Shown here piece by piece: positions 23,137 to 31,676 of a DNA stretch of 64,000 nucleotides. The notes beneath the pieces were generated by a model that was not told the DNA's origin, searched no databases, and saw only the letters and a list, made by a program, of their open reading frames with translations. Source of the DNA: DATBLE01 sp963775695. Its GTDB lineage: Bacteria; Actinomycetota; Thermoleophilia; Gaiellales; Gaiellaceae. The position numbers were made by a program, and so were the translations under genes. The stretch lies in the NCBI GenBank assembly GCA_963775695.1, contig CAVZJU010000012.1, positions 62,001 through 126,000 of the forward strand. The letters run 5' to 3'. The number at the start of each line of letters is the position of its first letter. The first letter of the stretch is position 1.

Positions 23137-23948
23137 ACGACGAGCAGGATCACCCCCGCGACGACGAGCACCGCTCCCCCCGCACGCCGCGCCGAGACGT
23201 GCTCCTTCAGCATCGCCGCTGCCAGCACGGTGACGAACAGGACGCTGGTCTCACGAACCGCGGCGACGGGAGCGGCGGGCGCGAGACGCAGCGCGTACAG
23301 CGCCAGCGCGTACGGAGCGAGCGTCAACGGCGCGATCAGGACCGTCTCGAGTCGGAACCCGGCCCGCAGCGCCGGAGCGCCCTTCCGGACGGCCACGACG
23401 GCCGCGGTCACGAGCGCCGGGCCGACCATTACCGCCTCCAGGTAGGCCAGCGGGTCGGCGAGAGTGACGCCGGTGTTGTCGATCAGGGTGTAGCCCGCGA
23501 TCGTCGCGGCGATCGAGAGGCCGAACTCGGTGGCGACGCGGTCGGGCCGGCGGCCGCGGACGAGGAGAATCCCCACCCCGACGGCGCAGACGCCGACGGC
23601 CTGGTTCCAGGAGGTCGCCGCGCCGAGCGCGGCGACAGCGACGACCAGTACCAGCACCGGCGCGAGCCCGCGGGCGATCGGGTAGAAGACCGACAGCGGC
23701 GCCCGGGCGTAGGCAGCGCTGAGCAGCAGCACGTAGGCGAGCTCGAACGCGGCGCTGCCGGCGACGTACTTCCAGGCGCCGGCCTCGACGCGCCAGCGTG
23801 CCGCGGCCACCGGAGCGAAGATCGCCACCGCCATGCAGAAGGCCGCGGCCGTCGCCGCCTGCGGGTCGCGCGTGCGGGCGAGGAGGACGTTCCAGAGGGC
23901 GTGCAGCACCGCCGCGCCGAGCGCGAGGGCGAGCGCGTCCGCCGGCAC
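23133..23948 (-). CDS. EamA/DMT family transporter
   Basis: A 271-residue, ten-helix DMT transporter with two EamA repeats: ALALGAAVLHALWNVLLART at the start and LLSAAYARAPLSVFYPIARG in repeat one, then IAATIAGYTLIDNTGVTLAD opening repeat two and VRETSVLFVTVLAAAMLKEH near the end. The GTG start shares its last base with the TAG stop of the FAD oxidoreductase gene (TAGTG). Cotranscription with a PuuB-like amine oxidase suggests transport of an amine or its product. It lacks close similarity in length or motif spelling to the transporter at 4633. Confidence 0.82.
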   Translation of the reverse strand: MPADALALALGAAVLHALWNVLLARTRDPQAATAAAFCMAVAIFAPVAAARWRVEAGAWKYVAGSAAFELAYVLLLSAAYARAPLSVFYPIARGLAPVLVLVVAVAALGAATSWNQAVGVCAVGVGILLVRGRRPDRVATEFGLSIAATIAGYTLIDNTGVTLADPLAYLEAVMVGPALVTAAVVAVRKGAPALRAGFRLETVLIAPLTLAPYALALYALRLAPAAPVAAVRETSVLFVTVLAAAMLKEHVSARRAGGAVLVVAGVILLVV

Positions 23949-25300
23949 TACCGCGTCCCGATCCGAAGCCCGAGGACGCGCGGGAGCGCGGCGACGCCGC
24001 GCGCGAGGAGCGGTGGGCGCCGCCCGGCCTCGTCGGCCGCCTCGACCGACAGAATCGCCCGGCGCACGAGCGCTCCCCCCAGGTGGCGGACGGGCTCGGG
24101 CGGCAGGCGCGGCGGGACGCGACCGGCGAGCGGGAGGCGCGACCACTCGTCGTCCGAGCGCAGCACGAGCGAGGCGAGAATCTGCCCACCCAGCCAGCTC
24201 GGGCCGACGCCGTTCCCCGAGTAGCCGGCACCGTAGTGGATCCGCGTGCCCGGCACCGTCGCGAAGAAGGGCAGCTGGTCGCTGGAGACGTCGATCGGCC
24301 CGCCCCAGGCCCGCTCGACCTGCGCGGCCCCGAGCCCCGGGAGCAGGCGGCGGAGGCCCTGCTCCGCGCGAGCGACCGTCGCCGCGTCGTCGAAGAAGCG
24401 TGCGTCGATCAGGCCACTGCGCCCGATCGGCCCCGAGCCTGAGCCCATCAGCACGCGGCCGTCCTCGGTCGTCCGAAAGTAGTGGAGGAACATCCGGCCG
24501 TCGGCGATCGCCTCGCCGCCGGTCCAGCCGACCTCGGCGAGGAGCTCCGGCACCGGCTCGGTGAGGACGACGTAGCTCCCGAACGGCGTCAGCGCACGGC
24601 TTGCCGGACGCCAGCCGCTCATCCAGGCGTTCGCGGCGACGACGACCTCGGGCGCCCGCAGCCGCGCCGCCGCGGTCACGACCTCGCCCGAGCGGATGGA
24701 GGTGACGCGGGAGCGCTCGTGCAGCACGACGCCGGCGCCGACCGCCGCCCGCCGCAGCGCGCGGGCGAGCCGCGCCGGCTGCACGGTGGCCGCGTCGGGG
24801 AAGCGGACGCCGTGCCTGAACACGGGCGAGATCCCGGGACCGACGGCGACCGCGCGCTCCGGCACGCCCAGCTCGGCCGCGGCCCGGACCGCCTCCTCGA
24901 CTGCGGCGTCCTGGGCAGGCGTGGTCGAGACCTCGAGCATCCCGCCGCGACGCAGCCAGACGTCCTCGACCAGCGCCGCCACGGCCGGGATCGCGCCCTC
25001 CGACGCCCGGGCGAGGACGAGTGCGGCCTCGTCGCCGAGCCGCGAGCGCAGCCGCGGCAGCACACACCAGTAGGTCTCGAGGAAGCCGCCGTTCCGGCCG
25101 CTCGGCCCGTAACCGACATGCTCTGCCTCGAGCACGGTCACGCGCAGCTCCGGCTCGCGCCGCTTGAGCTCGAGCGCGGTCCAGAATCCCGTGTAGCCGC
25201 CGCCGACGATCGCGACGTCGGCCTCGGCCTCACCCGAAAGCGGCTCCGCCTCCGGATCGGGCGGGGCCTCGTCCAGCCACCACGGCACGCGGCTCAGCAC
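23948..25300 (-). CDS. FAD-dependent amine oxidoreductase (DAO family, PuuB-like)
   Basis: A 450-residue flavoprotein. The FAD dinucleotide motif is ADVAIVGGGYTGFWTALELK, followed by VTVLEAEHVGYGPSGRNGGF, the form seen in gamma-glutamylputrescine oxidases. The C-terminal substrate/FAD segment IHYGAGYSGNGVGPSWLGGQ is also close to PuuB. It would oxidise a secondary or primary amine, passing electrons to oxygen. It starts with GTG and diverges from a class III aminotransferase, so the pair probably handles putrescine or a related amine. No PuuA-type gamma-glutamylputrescine synthetase is in the window, so the exact substrate is open. Confidence 0.85.
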   Translation of the reverse strand: MLSRVPWWLDEAPPDPEAEPLSGEAEADVAIVGGGYTGFWTALELKRREPELRVTVLEAEHVGYGPSGRNGGFLETYWCVLPRLRSRLGDEAALVLARASEGAIPAVAALVEDVWLRRGGMLEVSTTPAQDAAVEEAVRAAAELGVPERAVAVGPGISPVFRHGVRFPDAATVQPARLARALRRAAVGAGVVLHERSRVTSIRSGEVVTAAARLRAPEVVVAANAWMSGWRPASRALTPFGSYVVLTEPVPELLAEVGWTGGEAIADGRMFLHYFRTTEDGRVLMGSGSGPIGRSGLIDARFFDDAATVARAEQGLRRLLPGLGAAQVERAWGGPIDVSSDQLPFFATVPGTRIHYGAGYSGNGVGPSWLGGQILASLVLRSDDEWSRLPLAGRVPPRLPPEPVRHLGGALVRRAILSVEAADEAGRRPPLLARGVAALPRVLGLRIGTR

Positions 25301-25320
25301 CCGGATAGCATCGCGGAGCG

Positions 25321-26556
25321 ATGACTCGCGCGTTCTGGAACCCGATGACGAACATGGGCGCGTTCCGCGACCGCGGGATCACGATCGTGCGCGGCGAGGC
25401 GTCGACCGTCTGGGACGACGCCGGCAAGGCGCTGATCGACATCTCCGGGGCGCTCTGGTACTGCAACGTCGGCTACGGCCGCGCCGAGCTCGCCGAGGCG
25501 GCCGCCGCCCAGATGCGCGAGCTCGCGTCGTACAAGACCTACGACGGCTTCACCTCGCCGCAGACGGAGGCGCTGGCGGAGCGTGTGGCGGCCCTCGTGC
25601 CGCTGGACGGCGCCAAGGTGTTCTTCACCTCGGGCGGCGGCGAGTCGATCGATACAGCGGCGAAGCTCGCCCGCGCCTACTGGGCCGCGGTCGGCAAGCC
25701 GGACAAGCACGAGGTCATCTCACGCCAGTTCGCCTACCACGGCTCGAACGCGTACGGCACCTCGCTGGGCGGGATGGCGGCGCTGACCGACGTGTACGGG
25801 CGGCTCGTTCCGGACGTCGACCAGGTGCCGTGGGACGACGCCGAGGCGCTCGCGGAGGCGATCGACCGCGCAGGGAACGACCGGGTGGCCGCCTTCTTCG
25901 CCGAGCCGATCATCGGCGCCGGCGGTGTGCTGATCCCGCCCGAGGGCTATCTCGAGCGGGTCCAGGAGATCTGCAACCAGCGTGAGGTGCTGCTCGTCCT
26001 GGACGAGGTGATCACCGGATTCGGGCGCACCGGCGAATGGTTCGCGACCGGCCGGTACGGACTCTCGCCCGACCTGATCACGGTCGCCAAGGGGATCACC
26101 TCGGGGTACATCCCGCTGGGCGGAGTGATCGCTTCGGCGCAGGTGGCGGAGCCGTTCTGGGCCGAGGGCACGGCGAACGTCTTCCGCCACGGCTTCACGT
26201 ACGCCGGGCACGCCACCGCCTGCGCGGTCGGCCTGGCGAACCTCCAGGTGATCGAGCGCGAAGGGCTCGTCCAGCGGGTCCGGGAGCTCGAGCCGGTCCT
26301 GGCGGATTCGCTCACGCCGCTCGCCGACCACCCTGCCGTCGCGGAGGTGCGAACAGGCGTCGGCCTGCTCGGCGCGGTCGAGCTCGCGGATCCTTCGAAA
26401 CTACAGGCCGTCATCGATGCGGCGTACGAGCGCGGCGTGCTGGTGCGCGGAATCCGGGGCGTCGCGCTCCAGGTCTCGCCGCCGTTCGTGATCACCGAGG
26501 ACGAGCTCCAGACGTCGGCGCGCGTGTTCGGCGACGCGCTCGACGCCGCGGCGTAG
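25321..26556 (+). CDS. Class III PLP aminotransferase (putrescine/beta-alanine:pyruvate type)
   Basis: A 411-residue fold-type-I aminotransferase. Motifs are IDISGALWYCNVGYGRAELA, the phosphate loop VFFTSGGGESIDTAAKLARA, YHGSNAYGTSLGG, the Asp of VLLVLDEVITGFGRTGEWFA contacting the PLP nitrogen, and the Schiff-base Lys in LITVAKGITSGYIPLGGV. The substrate class (omega-amino acid or diamine with pyruvate) fits SpuC-like enzymes, but specificity cannot be read. The ATG lies 9 nt after TAGCAT; the gene is divergent from the PuuB-like oxidase, as expected for one amine-catabolic regulon. Confidence 0.88.
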   Translation: MTRAFWNPMTNMGAFRDRGITIVRGEASTVWDDAGKALIDISGALWYCNVGYGRAELAEAAAAQMRELASYKTYDGFTSPQTEALAERVAALVPLDGAKVFFTSGGGESIDTAAKLARAYWAAVGKPDKHEVISRQFAYHGSNAYGTSLGGMAALTDVYGRLVPDVDQVPWDDAEALAEAIDRAGNDRVAAFFAEPIIGAGGVLIPPEGYLERVQEICNQREVLLVLDEVITGFGRTGEWFATGRYGLSPDLITVAKGITSGYIPLGGVIASAQVAEPFWAEGTANVFRHGFTYAGHATACAVGLANLQVIEREGLVQRVRELEPVLADSLTPLADHPAVAEVRTGVGLLGAVELADPSKLQAVIDAAYERGVLVRGIRGVALQVSPPFVITEDELQTSARVFGDALDAAA

Positions 26557-26563
26557 CGCTCCT

Positions 26564-27199
26564 CTAGACCAACCGGTGTTCGGTCGCCCAGCGGGTCAGC
26601 TCGTGGCGGGTCGAGAGCTGTAGCTTGCGGAGAACGTTCGAGACGTGGCTCTCCACCGTCTTCACCGACACGTGCAGGCGCGCGGCGATCTCCTTGTACA
26701 TGTACCCGCGGGCGATCAGCTGGAGCACCTCGCGCTCACGCGGGGTGAGCTCGTCGAGCTCGGCGTCACCGCCCACGCGCTCGCCGGCCCGGAACGCATC
26801 GAGGACGAACCCTGCTAGCCGGGGGGAGAACACCGCGTCACCCGACGCGACTCGCTCGATCGCGGCGGCGAGATCCTGCCCCGAGATCGTCTTCGTCACG
26901 TAGCCGCGCGCGCCCGCTCTGATGACGGCGATCACGTCCTCGGCGGCGTCGGAGACCGAGAGGGCGAGGAAGCGTACGCCCGGCCGCTCGAGGGAGACGG
27001 CCGTGATGATCGCGTCGCCGCTCCCGTCGGGGAGGTGGACGTCGAGAAGCACCACGTCGGGGTCCTGCGCCTTGATCAGCGGGACGGCATCGGCGACCGT
27101 CCCGGCCTCGCCGACGATCTCGACCGCATCGCCCAGCTCTGCGCGCACGCCGGAGAGGAACAGACCGTGGTCGTCGACCAGGACGACGCGGCGTTTCAC
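26564..27199 (-). CDS. NarL/LuxR-family response regulator (LiaR-like)
   Basis: A 211-residue regulator. The receiver domain starts MKRRVVLVDDHGLFLSGV, with the phospho-acceptor Asp in DVVLLDVHLPDGSGD, Ser/Thr at LALSVSD and Lys in YVTKTIS. The C-terminal LuxR helix-turn-helix runs ELTPREREVLQLIARGYMYK and VSVKTVESHVSNVLRKL. It overlaps the kinase stop by 4 nt and forms a two-component system with it. Together with the PspC/LiaF-like gene upstream, the order F-S-R matches LiaFSR cell-envelope stress systems. Confidence 0.93.
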   Translation of the reverse strand: MKRRVVLVDDHGLFLSGVRAELGDAVEIVGEAGTVADAVPLIKAQDPDVVLLDVHLPDGSGDAIITAVSLERPGVRFLALSVSDAAEDVIAVIRAGARGYVTKTISGQDLAAAIERVASGDAVFSPRLAGFVLDAFRAGERVGGDAELDELTPREREVLQLIARGYMYKEIAARLHVSVKTVESHVSNVLRKLQLSTRHELTRWATEHRLV

Positions 27200-28281
27200 G
27201 GGATCGCCCGGGGCAGGAACAGCTCCACCTCGGTGCCCTCGCCGGGCGCGCTCGTGATCGTCGCGCGGCCGCCGACTCGTTCGAGCCGCCGCTCGATCGA
27301 CTCCGCCAGGCCGCCACGCGCAGCTGGCACGGCGGCGCGGGAGAAGCCGGCGCCGCGGTCGCGGACGAAGACAGAGACCGCGTTGTCCGTCACCTCGAGG
27401 TACACGTCGATCTCCTCGACGCCTGCGTGCTTCGCCGCGTTCGTCATCGCCTCTCGCGCGGCAAGGACCAGCGCGCCAGCGGCCTCGTCCACCGGGCAGG
27501 TGCCGGCGCTCGCCAGCTCGATCCTCACGCCGTGCAGCTCCTCGACGTCGGCCGCGGCACCGGAAAGGGCTGCGATGAGCGACGCGGACTCGTCGCCGAG
27601 CGGGCGGTCGCCGTACAGCCAGCCCCGCAGCTCCCGCTCCTGGCGTCGGGCGATCGCGGCGACGCGCCGCGGTTCCTGGGCGTGGCGTTGGATCAGCGCG
27701 AGCGTCTGCAGCACCGAGTCGTGCACGCGGGCGGTGACCTCGGAGCGCTCCTCGCTTCGAATCCGAGCCGACCGCTCGGCGTCACGCTCCAGCGCCAGGC
27801 GCCACAGCCACGGGCCGGCGATCAGCAGCAGCGCCCCGGCGACGGCCCCGGGGGCGAGGAGCGTTGCGGAAGGCCGTCCTCCGGCCAGGAGCAGCACCGC
27901 GCCCGCCCCTGCGATCGCCACGCCGGCCCAGGAGTACGCGCCATGGGCCTGGAAGCTCCCGCCACGCCGCCAGGTGAGCGCGAGCCCACCGGCGATCAGC
28001 GCGGCACCCCCCACCGACCGGTTCGAGAGGCCGACGGCATGGAGGAGGAACGCGCCCGCGACGAGGACGAGCAGGGCGATCAGAATCGGCGGCTTCGAGT
28101 CGCTGTACGCCCACAGCGCGAGGTAGAGGACGAACCCTGCCCCGCCTGCGAGCACGAGCAGCGCAAAGATCAGCCGGACAAGCGTGACGTCGACGGCGAG
28201 GGCCCGCGCGATGCCCGCGCAGACCCCCGCGATCACACCCTCGTCAGCGCGGCGGGCAAACGCAGGCAGCGGCATCGGCAC
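27196..28281 (-). CDS. PspC-domain membrane sensor histidine kinase (LiaS-like, HisKA_3)
   Basis: A 361-residue kinase. A PspC domain (about 5-60: RRADEGVIAGVCAGIARALA and a TM helix) is followed by about five more TM helices to residue 175. The HisKA_3 phospho-acceptor is His in ARVHDSVLQTLALIQRHAQE. The HATPase domain has the N box AAREAMTNAAKHAGVEEI and the G1 box VFVRDRGAGF, with APGEGTEVELFLP at the end. The start is a GTG directly after the stop of the PspC/LiaF-like gene. Loop-poor membrane sensors of this type usually respond to envelope damage through a LiaF/PspC partner. Confidence 0.91.
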   Translation of the reverse strand: MPMPLPAFARRADEGVIAGVCAGIARALAVDVTLVRLIFALLVLAGGAGFVLYLALWAYSDSKPPILIALLVLVAGAFLLHAVGLSNRSVGGAALIAGGLALTWRRGGSFQAHGAYSWAGVAIAGAGAVLLLAGGRPSATLLAPGAVAGALLLIAGPWLWRLALERDAERSARIRSEERSEVTARVHDSVLQTLALIQRHAQEPRRVAAIARRQERELRGWLYGDRPLGDESASLIAALSGAAADVEELHGVRIELASAGTCPVDEAAGALVLAAREAMTNAAKHAGVEEIDVYLEVTDNAVSVFVRDRGAGFSRAAVPAARGGLAESIERRLERVGGRATITSAPGEGTEVELFLPRAIP

Positions 28282-29235
28282 TCATCGTACGGCGCGATCG
28301 ATCCGCACCGACCCGACCTGGACCCTGGCGTCGACCACCAGCAGCCGGCGCCCCGTCGCGGACGTGCGCTCGTCGGCGTTGCGCCCGTCGTCCTCGTCGC
28401 CGAAGACGCTCACGTAGCCGAGTCTCGACCTCCCGTAGGCGCTGACGGCCACACCGCTGGGAACGACGACTTTCAGATCGCCGTAGTCGACGCGGGCGTT
28501 CACGTGCGTCTCGCCCACCGGCACCCGCAGCTTGGTGAGGTCGACCGTCATCGAACCGACGCCGAGGCGGTAGGTCCGGTCGAGATCGGCGGCCGCCACC
28601 GGTGCGAACGACTTGTTGCCGACGCCGTGGCTCAGGTGCGCCGGGAAGATCGCCACGAAGATCGCGGCCGCGACGAGCACGAACGCAACGAGGCTCCCGA
28701 GCGTGACGAGCACGATCCGTCCGGCGCCCCAGCCGCTCCGCGCCACCGGCGTCTCCGGCGCCTCGACGGTCTCACCATCGGCCGCCTCGGAGGCATCCGG
28801 CGGAGGCGCGACCGCCGCGGACGCGGAGGCCGTCTTCCGCCGGGCGCTGAACAGGATCGCCAGGCCGGCGAGCAGGATCAGGATCCAGGCGGCGTCGCCC
28901 TGGGGCCAGAGCGTCACCCGGGAGAGGAGGACGACGCCGGCCGTCGCCACCAGCCCGAGTCCGACCAGCGGCCAGGGGCGGTCGCGGGCGTCACGGAGAA
29001 TCTCCGCAGCGATCGAGTCCTGCTTCCCCTCGTCCGGAATGACGAGCACCGCCGCGAGGTAGATCAGGATGCCGGCGCCGCCGATCAGCGTGAGGACGAC
29101 GAAGCCGACCCGGTAGAACGCGGGGTGGATGCCGAAGGTGCGCGCCAGGCCCCCGCAGACCCCGGCGAGCATGCGGTCCGACCGGCTGCGCTCGAGGCGC
29201 CTCATGGTCGTCTGCTCGGCTGTTTGTTCGGTCAT
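28282..29235 (-). CDS. PspC/LiaF-like membrane protein
   Basis: A 317-residue membrane protein. The N-terminal PspC domain (RSRSDRMLAGVCGGLARTFG, then GGAGILIYLAAVLVIPDEGK) is followed by two or three TM helices near 85-130, a Ser/Ala/Pro linker and another TM at about 170-195. The exported C-terminal domain has repeated short strands (YRLGVGSMTVDLTKLRVP, DYGDLKVVVPSGVAV) like the beta-helix of LiaF/DUF2154. In LiaFSR systems LiaF inhibits the kinase without stress. It is the first gene of the three-gene module. GGAGG lies just before the ATG. Confidence 0.87.
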   Translation of the reverse strand: MTEQTAEQTTMRRLERSRSDRMLAGVCGGLARTFGIHPAFYRVGFVVLTLIGGAGILIYLAAVLVIPDEGKQDSIAAEILRDARDRPWPLVGLGLVATAGVVLLSRVTLWPQGDAAWILILLAGLAILFSARRKTASASAAVAPPPDASEAADGETVEAPETPVARSGWGAGRIVLVTLGSLVAFVLVAAAIFVAIFPAHLSHGVGNKSFAPVAAADLDRTYRLGVGSMTVDLTKLRVPVGETHVNARVDYGDLKVVVPSGVAVSAYGRSRLGYVSVFGDEDDGRNADERTSATGRRLLVVDARVQVGSVRIDRAVR

Positions 29236-29304
29236 GCCTCCAGGCTCGCCGAGGAAGGCCGGACGGGCAATCCGGAATGACCCCGAATCGACCCCGAGGC
29301 CTCC

Positions 29305-30690
29305 CTACGCCGTCAGCTCCCGCGCCAGCTCCTCGAACACCTCCACGTACCGGTCGACCGCCTCGTCGGTGTGCTGTACCGAGAGCGTCCACTCCTCCTC
29401 GCGGCCCGGGGTGGCGAAGATGCCGCGGTTCATGTTCCACAGCCAGCTCAGCTCGGTCAGCTCGGCGTCCTGGTGCGCCTTGAACGTCTCGTAGTCGACC
29501 ACGCGGACGGGCGAGAACGTGACGCAGCCCTTGGCGCCGACACCGACCGCGTAGCCGGGCAGGCGGTACCCCTCGACGACGGCCGAGCATCCCTCCAGCA
29601 GCCGGTCGTTCAGGTGGTGGAGACGGGCGTAGCCGTCGGGCGTGAGCACCTCGAAGAGGCTGGCACGGGCGGCGGCCATGGTCAGCGGATTGCCGTTGAA
29701 CGTGCCGACCTGGACGACGCTCCCGTCCTCGACGCAGGCCATCACCTCGTCGGTGCCTCCGATCGCCCCCGACGGCAGCCCGGCACCGAGCGTCTTCGCG
29801 AGCGTGACCAGGTCCGGGACGACACCGAAGTGCTCGACGGCACCGCCGGCGGCGAGCGTCAGGCCGGTCTTCACCTCGTCGAAGATCAGGACGATCCCGT
29901 GCCGCGCGGTGAGCTCGCGCACGGCCTCCAGGTAGCCGGGCTCGGGGAGCACGACGCCGAGGTTCATCATCGCCGCCTCCATGATCACGCAGGCGGGCAG
30001 GCGTCCCTCGGCGGCGAGCCGGTCGATCCGGCGCTCCATCGCGCCGGCGTCGTTGAAGGGCACGACGACCGTCAGGTCGACAAGGGCCTGCGGGATCCCG
30101 GCGCCGTAGGGCAGCGAGGCGAGATCGTCGCGGTCGCCGATCCGGTCGTACTCGACGCCGATCGAGACCATCACGCCGTCGTGGTGGCCGTGGTACGAGC
30201 CGAAGATCTTCAGCACGGTGTCGCGCCCGGTGTACGCGCGGGCGATGCGGATGGCGTCCATCGTCGCCTCCGAGCCCGAGTTCGTGTAACGCCACTTCGG
30301 CAGGCGGAAGCGCCGCGCGAGCTCCTCCGCCACGACGATGCCGTCCTCGGTCGGCGCCGCGAAGTGCGTCCCGAGCGCCGCCCGTTCCTGGACCGCGCGC
30401 GTGACGGCCGGATGCGCATGCCCCTGCGTCATCGCGCCGAAGCCGTTGTGGAAGTCGAGGTACTCGGTGCCGTCCACGTCCCAGACACGCGGCCCTTCGC
30501 CGTGGGTCAGGTAGATCGGCCACGGCTCCCGGACCTGATACGACGAGCCCACCCCGCCGGCCAGCGCCCGCCGCGCCCGCTCGTACATCGCCTTCGATTC
30601 CGGCGTGCGCTCGTCGAGCCGCGCCGTCTCGCGCTCGGTCAGCTCGCGGATTCGGGTGCGGTCGATCTCGACGGGCGTCTCGACGGTCAT
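29305..30690 (-). CDS. Class III aminotransferase, glutamate-1-semialdehyde aminomutase-like
   Basis: A 461-residue PLP enzyme. It has ALAGGVGSSYQVREPWPIYL and GTEYLDFHNGFGAMTQGHAH at the N-terminus, the PLP phosphate loop WRYTNSGSEATMDAIRIARA, KIFGSYHGHHDGVMVS, VLIFDEVKTGLTLAAGGAVE with the PLP Asp, and the Lys in LVTLAKTLGAGLPSGAIGG. These are HemL-like signatures, but the FGAMTQG and absent haem-gene context argue against tetrapyrrole synthesis. It is the last gene of the long polyamine transport unit, 13 nt after potC, with AAGGAG before the ATG, so a role in transaminating an imported amine is likely (inference). Confidence 0.86.
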   Translation of the reverse strand: MTVETPVEIDRTRIRELTERETARLDERTPESKAMYERARRALAGGVGSSYQVREPWPIYLTHGEGPRVWDVDGTEYLDFHNGFGAMTQGHAHPAVTRAVQERAALGTHFAAPTEDGIVVAEELARRFRLPKWRYTNSGSEATMDAIRIARAYTGRDTVLKIFGSYHGHHDGVMVSIGVEYDRIGDRDDLASLPYGAGIPQALVDLTVVVPFNDAGAMERRIDRLAAEGRLPACVIMEAAMMNLGVVLPEPGYLEAVRELTARHGIVLIFDEVKTGLTLAAGGAVEHFGVVPDLVTLAKTLGAGLPSGAIGGTDEVMACVEDGSVVQVGTFNGNPLTMAAARASLFEVLTPDGYARLHHLNDRLLEGCSAVVEGYRLPGYAVGVGAKGCVTFSPVRVVDYETFKAHQDAELTELSWLWNMNRGIFATPGREEEWTLSVQHTDEAVDRYVEVFEELARELTA

Positions 30691-30703
30691 CTTCGGCTCC
30701 TTC

Positions 30704-31513
30704 TCAGGCAGGCTGGACGCTAGGGCGGCGGCGTGTCTGCACGATCACGTTCACGATCATCACCGATAGCGCGATGACGAAGATCGCCGAGCCGATCACG
30801 TTCACCTGCGGCGGCGCGCCGACGCGGGCCGCTCCCCAGACGAAGAGCGGGAACGTGACCGTGGTCCCGGCGTTGAAGTTTGTGATCACGAAGTCGTCGA
30901 CGGAGAGCGCGAAGACGAGGAGGGCGGCGGCGAGCACGGCCGGTGCGATCAGCGGCAGGGTCACCTTGCGGAACGTCGTCAACTCGTTCGCGCCCAGGTC
31001 CATCGCCGCTTCCTCCAGGTGGCGGTCGAAGCCGATCAGCCGCGCCTTCACGGTCACGACCACGTAGCTGATGCTGAACATGATGTGCGCGATCAGGATC
31101 GTCCCGAATCCGAGCGGCGCCGACACGCTCAAGAAGAGCGTGAGCAGCGACGCGCCCAGGACAATTTCGGGCGACGACATCGGCAGGAAGATGAGCAGGT
31201 TGGTCGTCCCGCGTCCCCGGAAGCCGTAGCGGACGAGCGCGAGCGCGATCAGGGTTCCGAGCGCGGTCGCGGCCACTGAGGTCAGCGCGGCCACCTCCAG
31301 CGAGACCCCGATCGAGCTCCTCAGGCCCGGAACCGCGTCCCAGTTCCGCCAGTTGTCGAGGGTGAAGCCCTGCCAGGTGTAGTTGAAGCGCCCTTTTGGA
31401 TTGTTGAAGGAGAACATGATCACAACCGCGATCGGCACCAGCAGATAGGCGAAGACGAGCACCGCGTACGCCGTCAGAACGTGGTGCTTGACGAAGCCCC
31501 ACGTCGCGCTCAT
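30704..31513 (-). CDS. potC: Spermidine/putrescine ABC transporter permease PotC, system 1
   Basis: A 269-residue inner-membrane permease with six predicted helices. The start MSATWGFVKHHVLTAYAVLV leads into the first helix; VIMFSFNNPKGRFNYTWQGF is typical of PotC. The EAA loop reads LEEAAMDLGANELTTFRKVT, followed by LPLIAPAVLAAALLVFALS and DDFVITNFNAGTTVTFP. It pairs with PotB to form the channel energised by PotA. It is separated from potB by a 163-nt spacer with two hairpins, unusual in this otherwise overlapping operon. Confidence 0.92.
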   Translation of the reverse strand: MSATWGFVKHHVLTAYAVLVFAYLLVPIAVVIMFSFNNPKGRFNYTWQGFTLDNWRNWDAVPGLRSSIGVSLEVAALTSVAATALGTLIALALVRYGFRGRGTTNLLIFLPMSSPEIVLGASLLTLFLSVSAPLGFGTILIAHIMFSISYVVVTVKARLIGFDRHLEEAAMDLGANELTTFRKVTLPLIAPAVLAAALLVFALSVDDFVITNFNAGTTVTFPLFVWGAARVGAPPQVNVIGSAIFVIALSVMIVNVIVQTRRRPSVQPA

Positions 31514-31616
31514 GCACCGTCTCCGCCGGCGCTGGAGGATTCCGTCGCCGCGACCGACATGGCGGGCGCGGCTCGCGACCGCCGATCGCGGGCGCAGTGG
31601 GTTGGGGAAGGGGGCT

Positions 31617-31669
31617 CACGGGGGAAACCGGCCGTTTCCCCCGTGCGAGCGAGCCCGCGCATAGCGCGG
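31617..31669 (-). repeat. Intercistronic hairpins between potB and potC (system 1)
   Basis: The 31514-31676 spacer contains a perfect 12-bp inverted repeat, CACGGGGGAAAC / GTTTCCCCCGTG (31617-31628 and 31634-31645, 5-nt loop), and a second hairpin CCGCGC-ATA-GCGCGG (31655-31669). No U-tract follows, so a simple terminator is doubtful; an RNA processing or stability element, or a REP-type repeat, fits better. Confidence 0.6.
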
Positions 31670-31676
31670 CGAGAGT

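Noticed and set aside
29305..30690. Glutamate-1-semialdehyde aminomutase (hemL)
   Set aside because: The motifs are HemL-like, but the gene lies in a polyamine operon with no haem genes.
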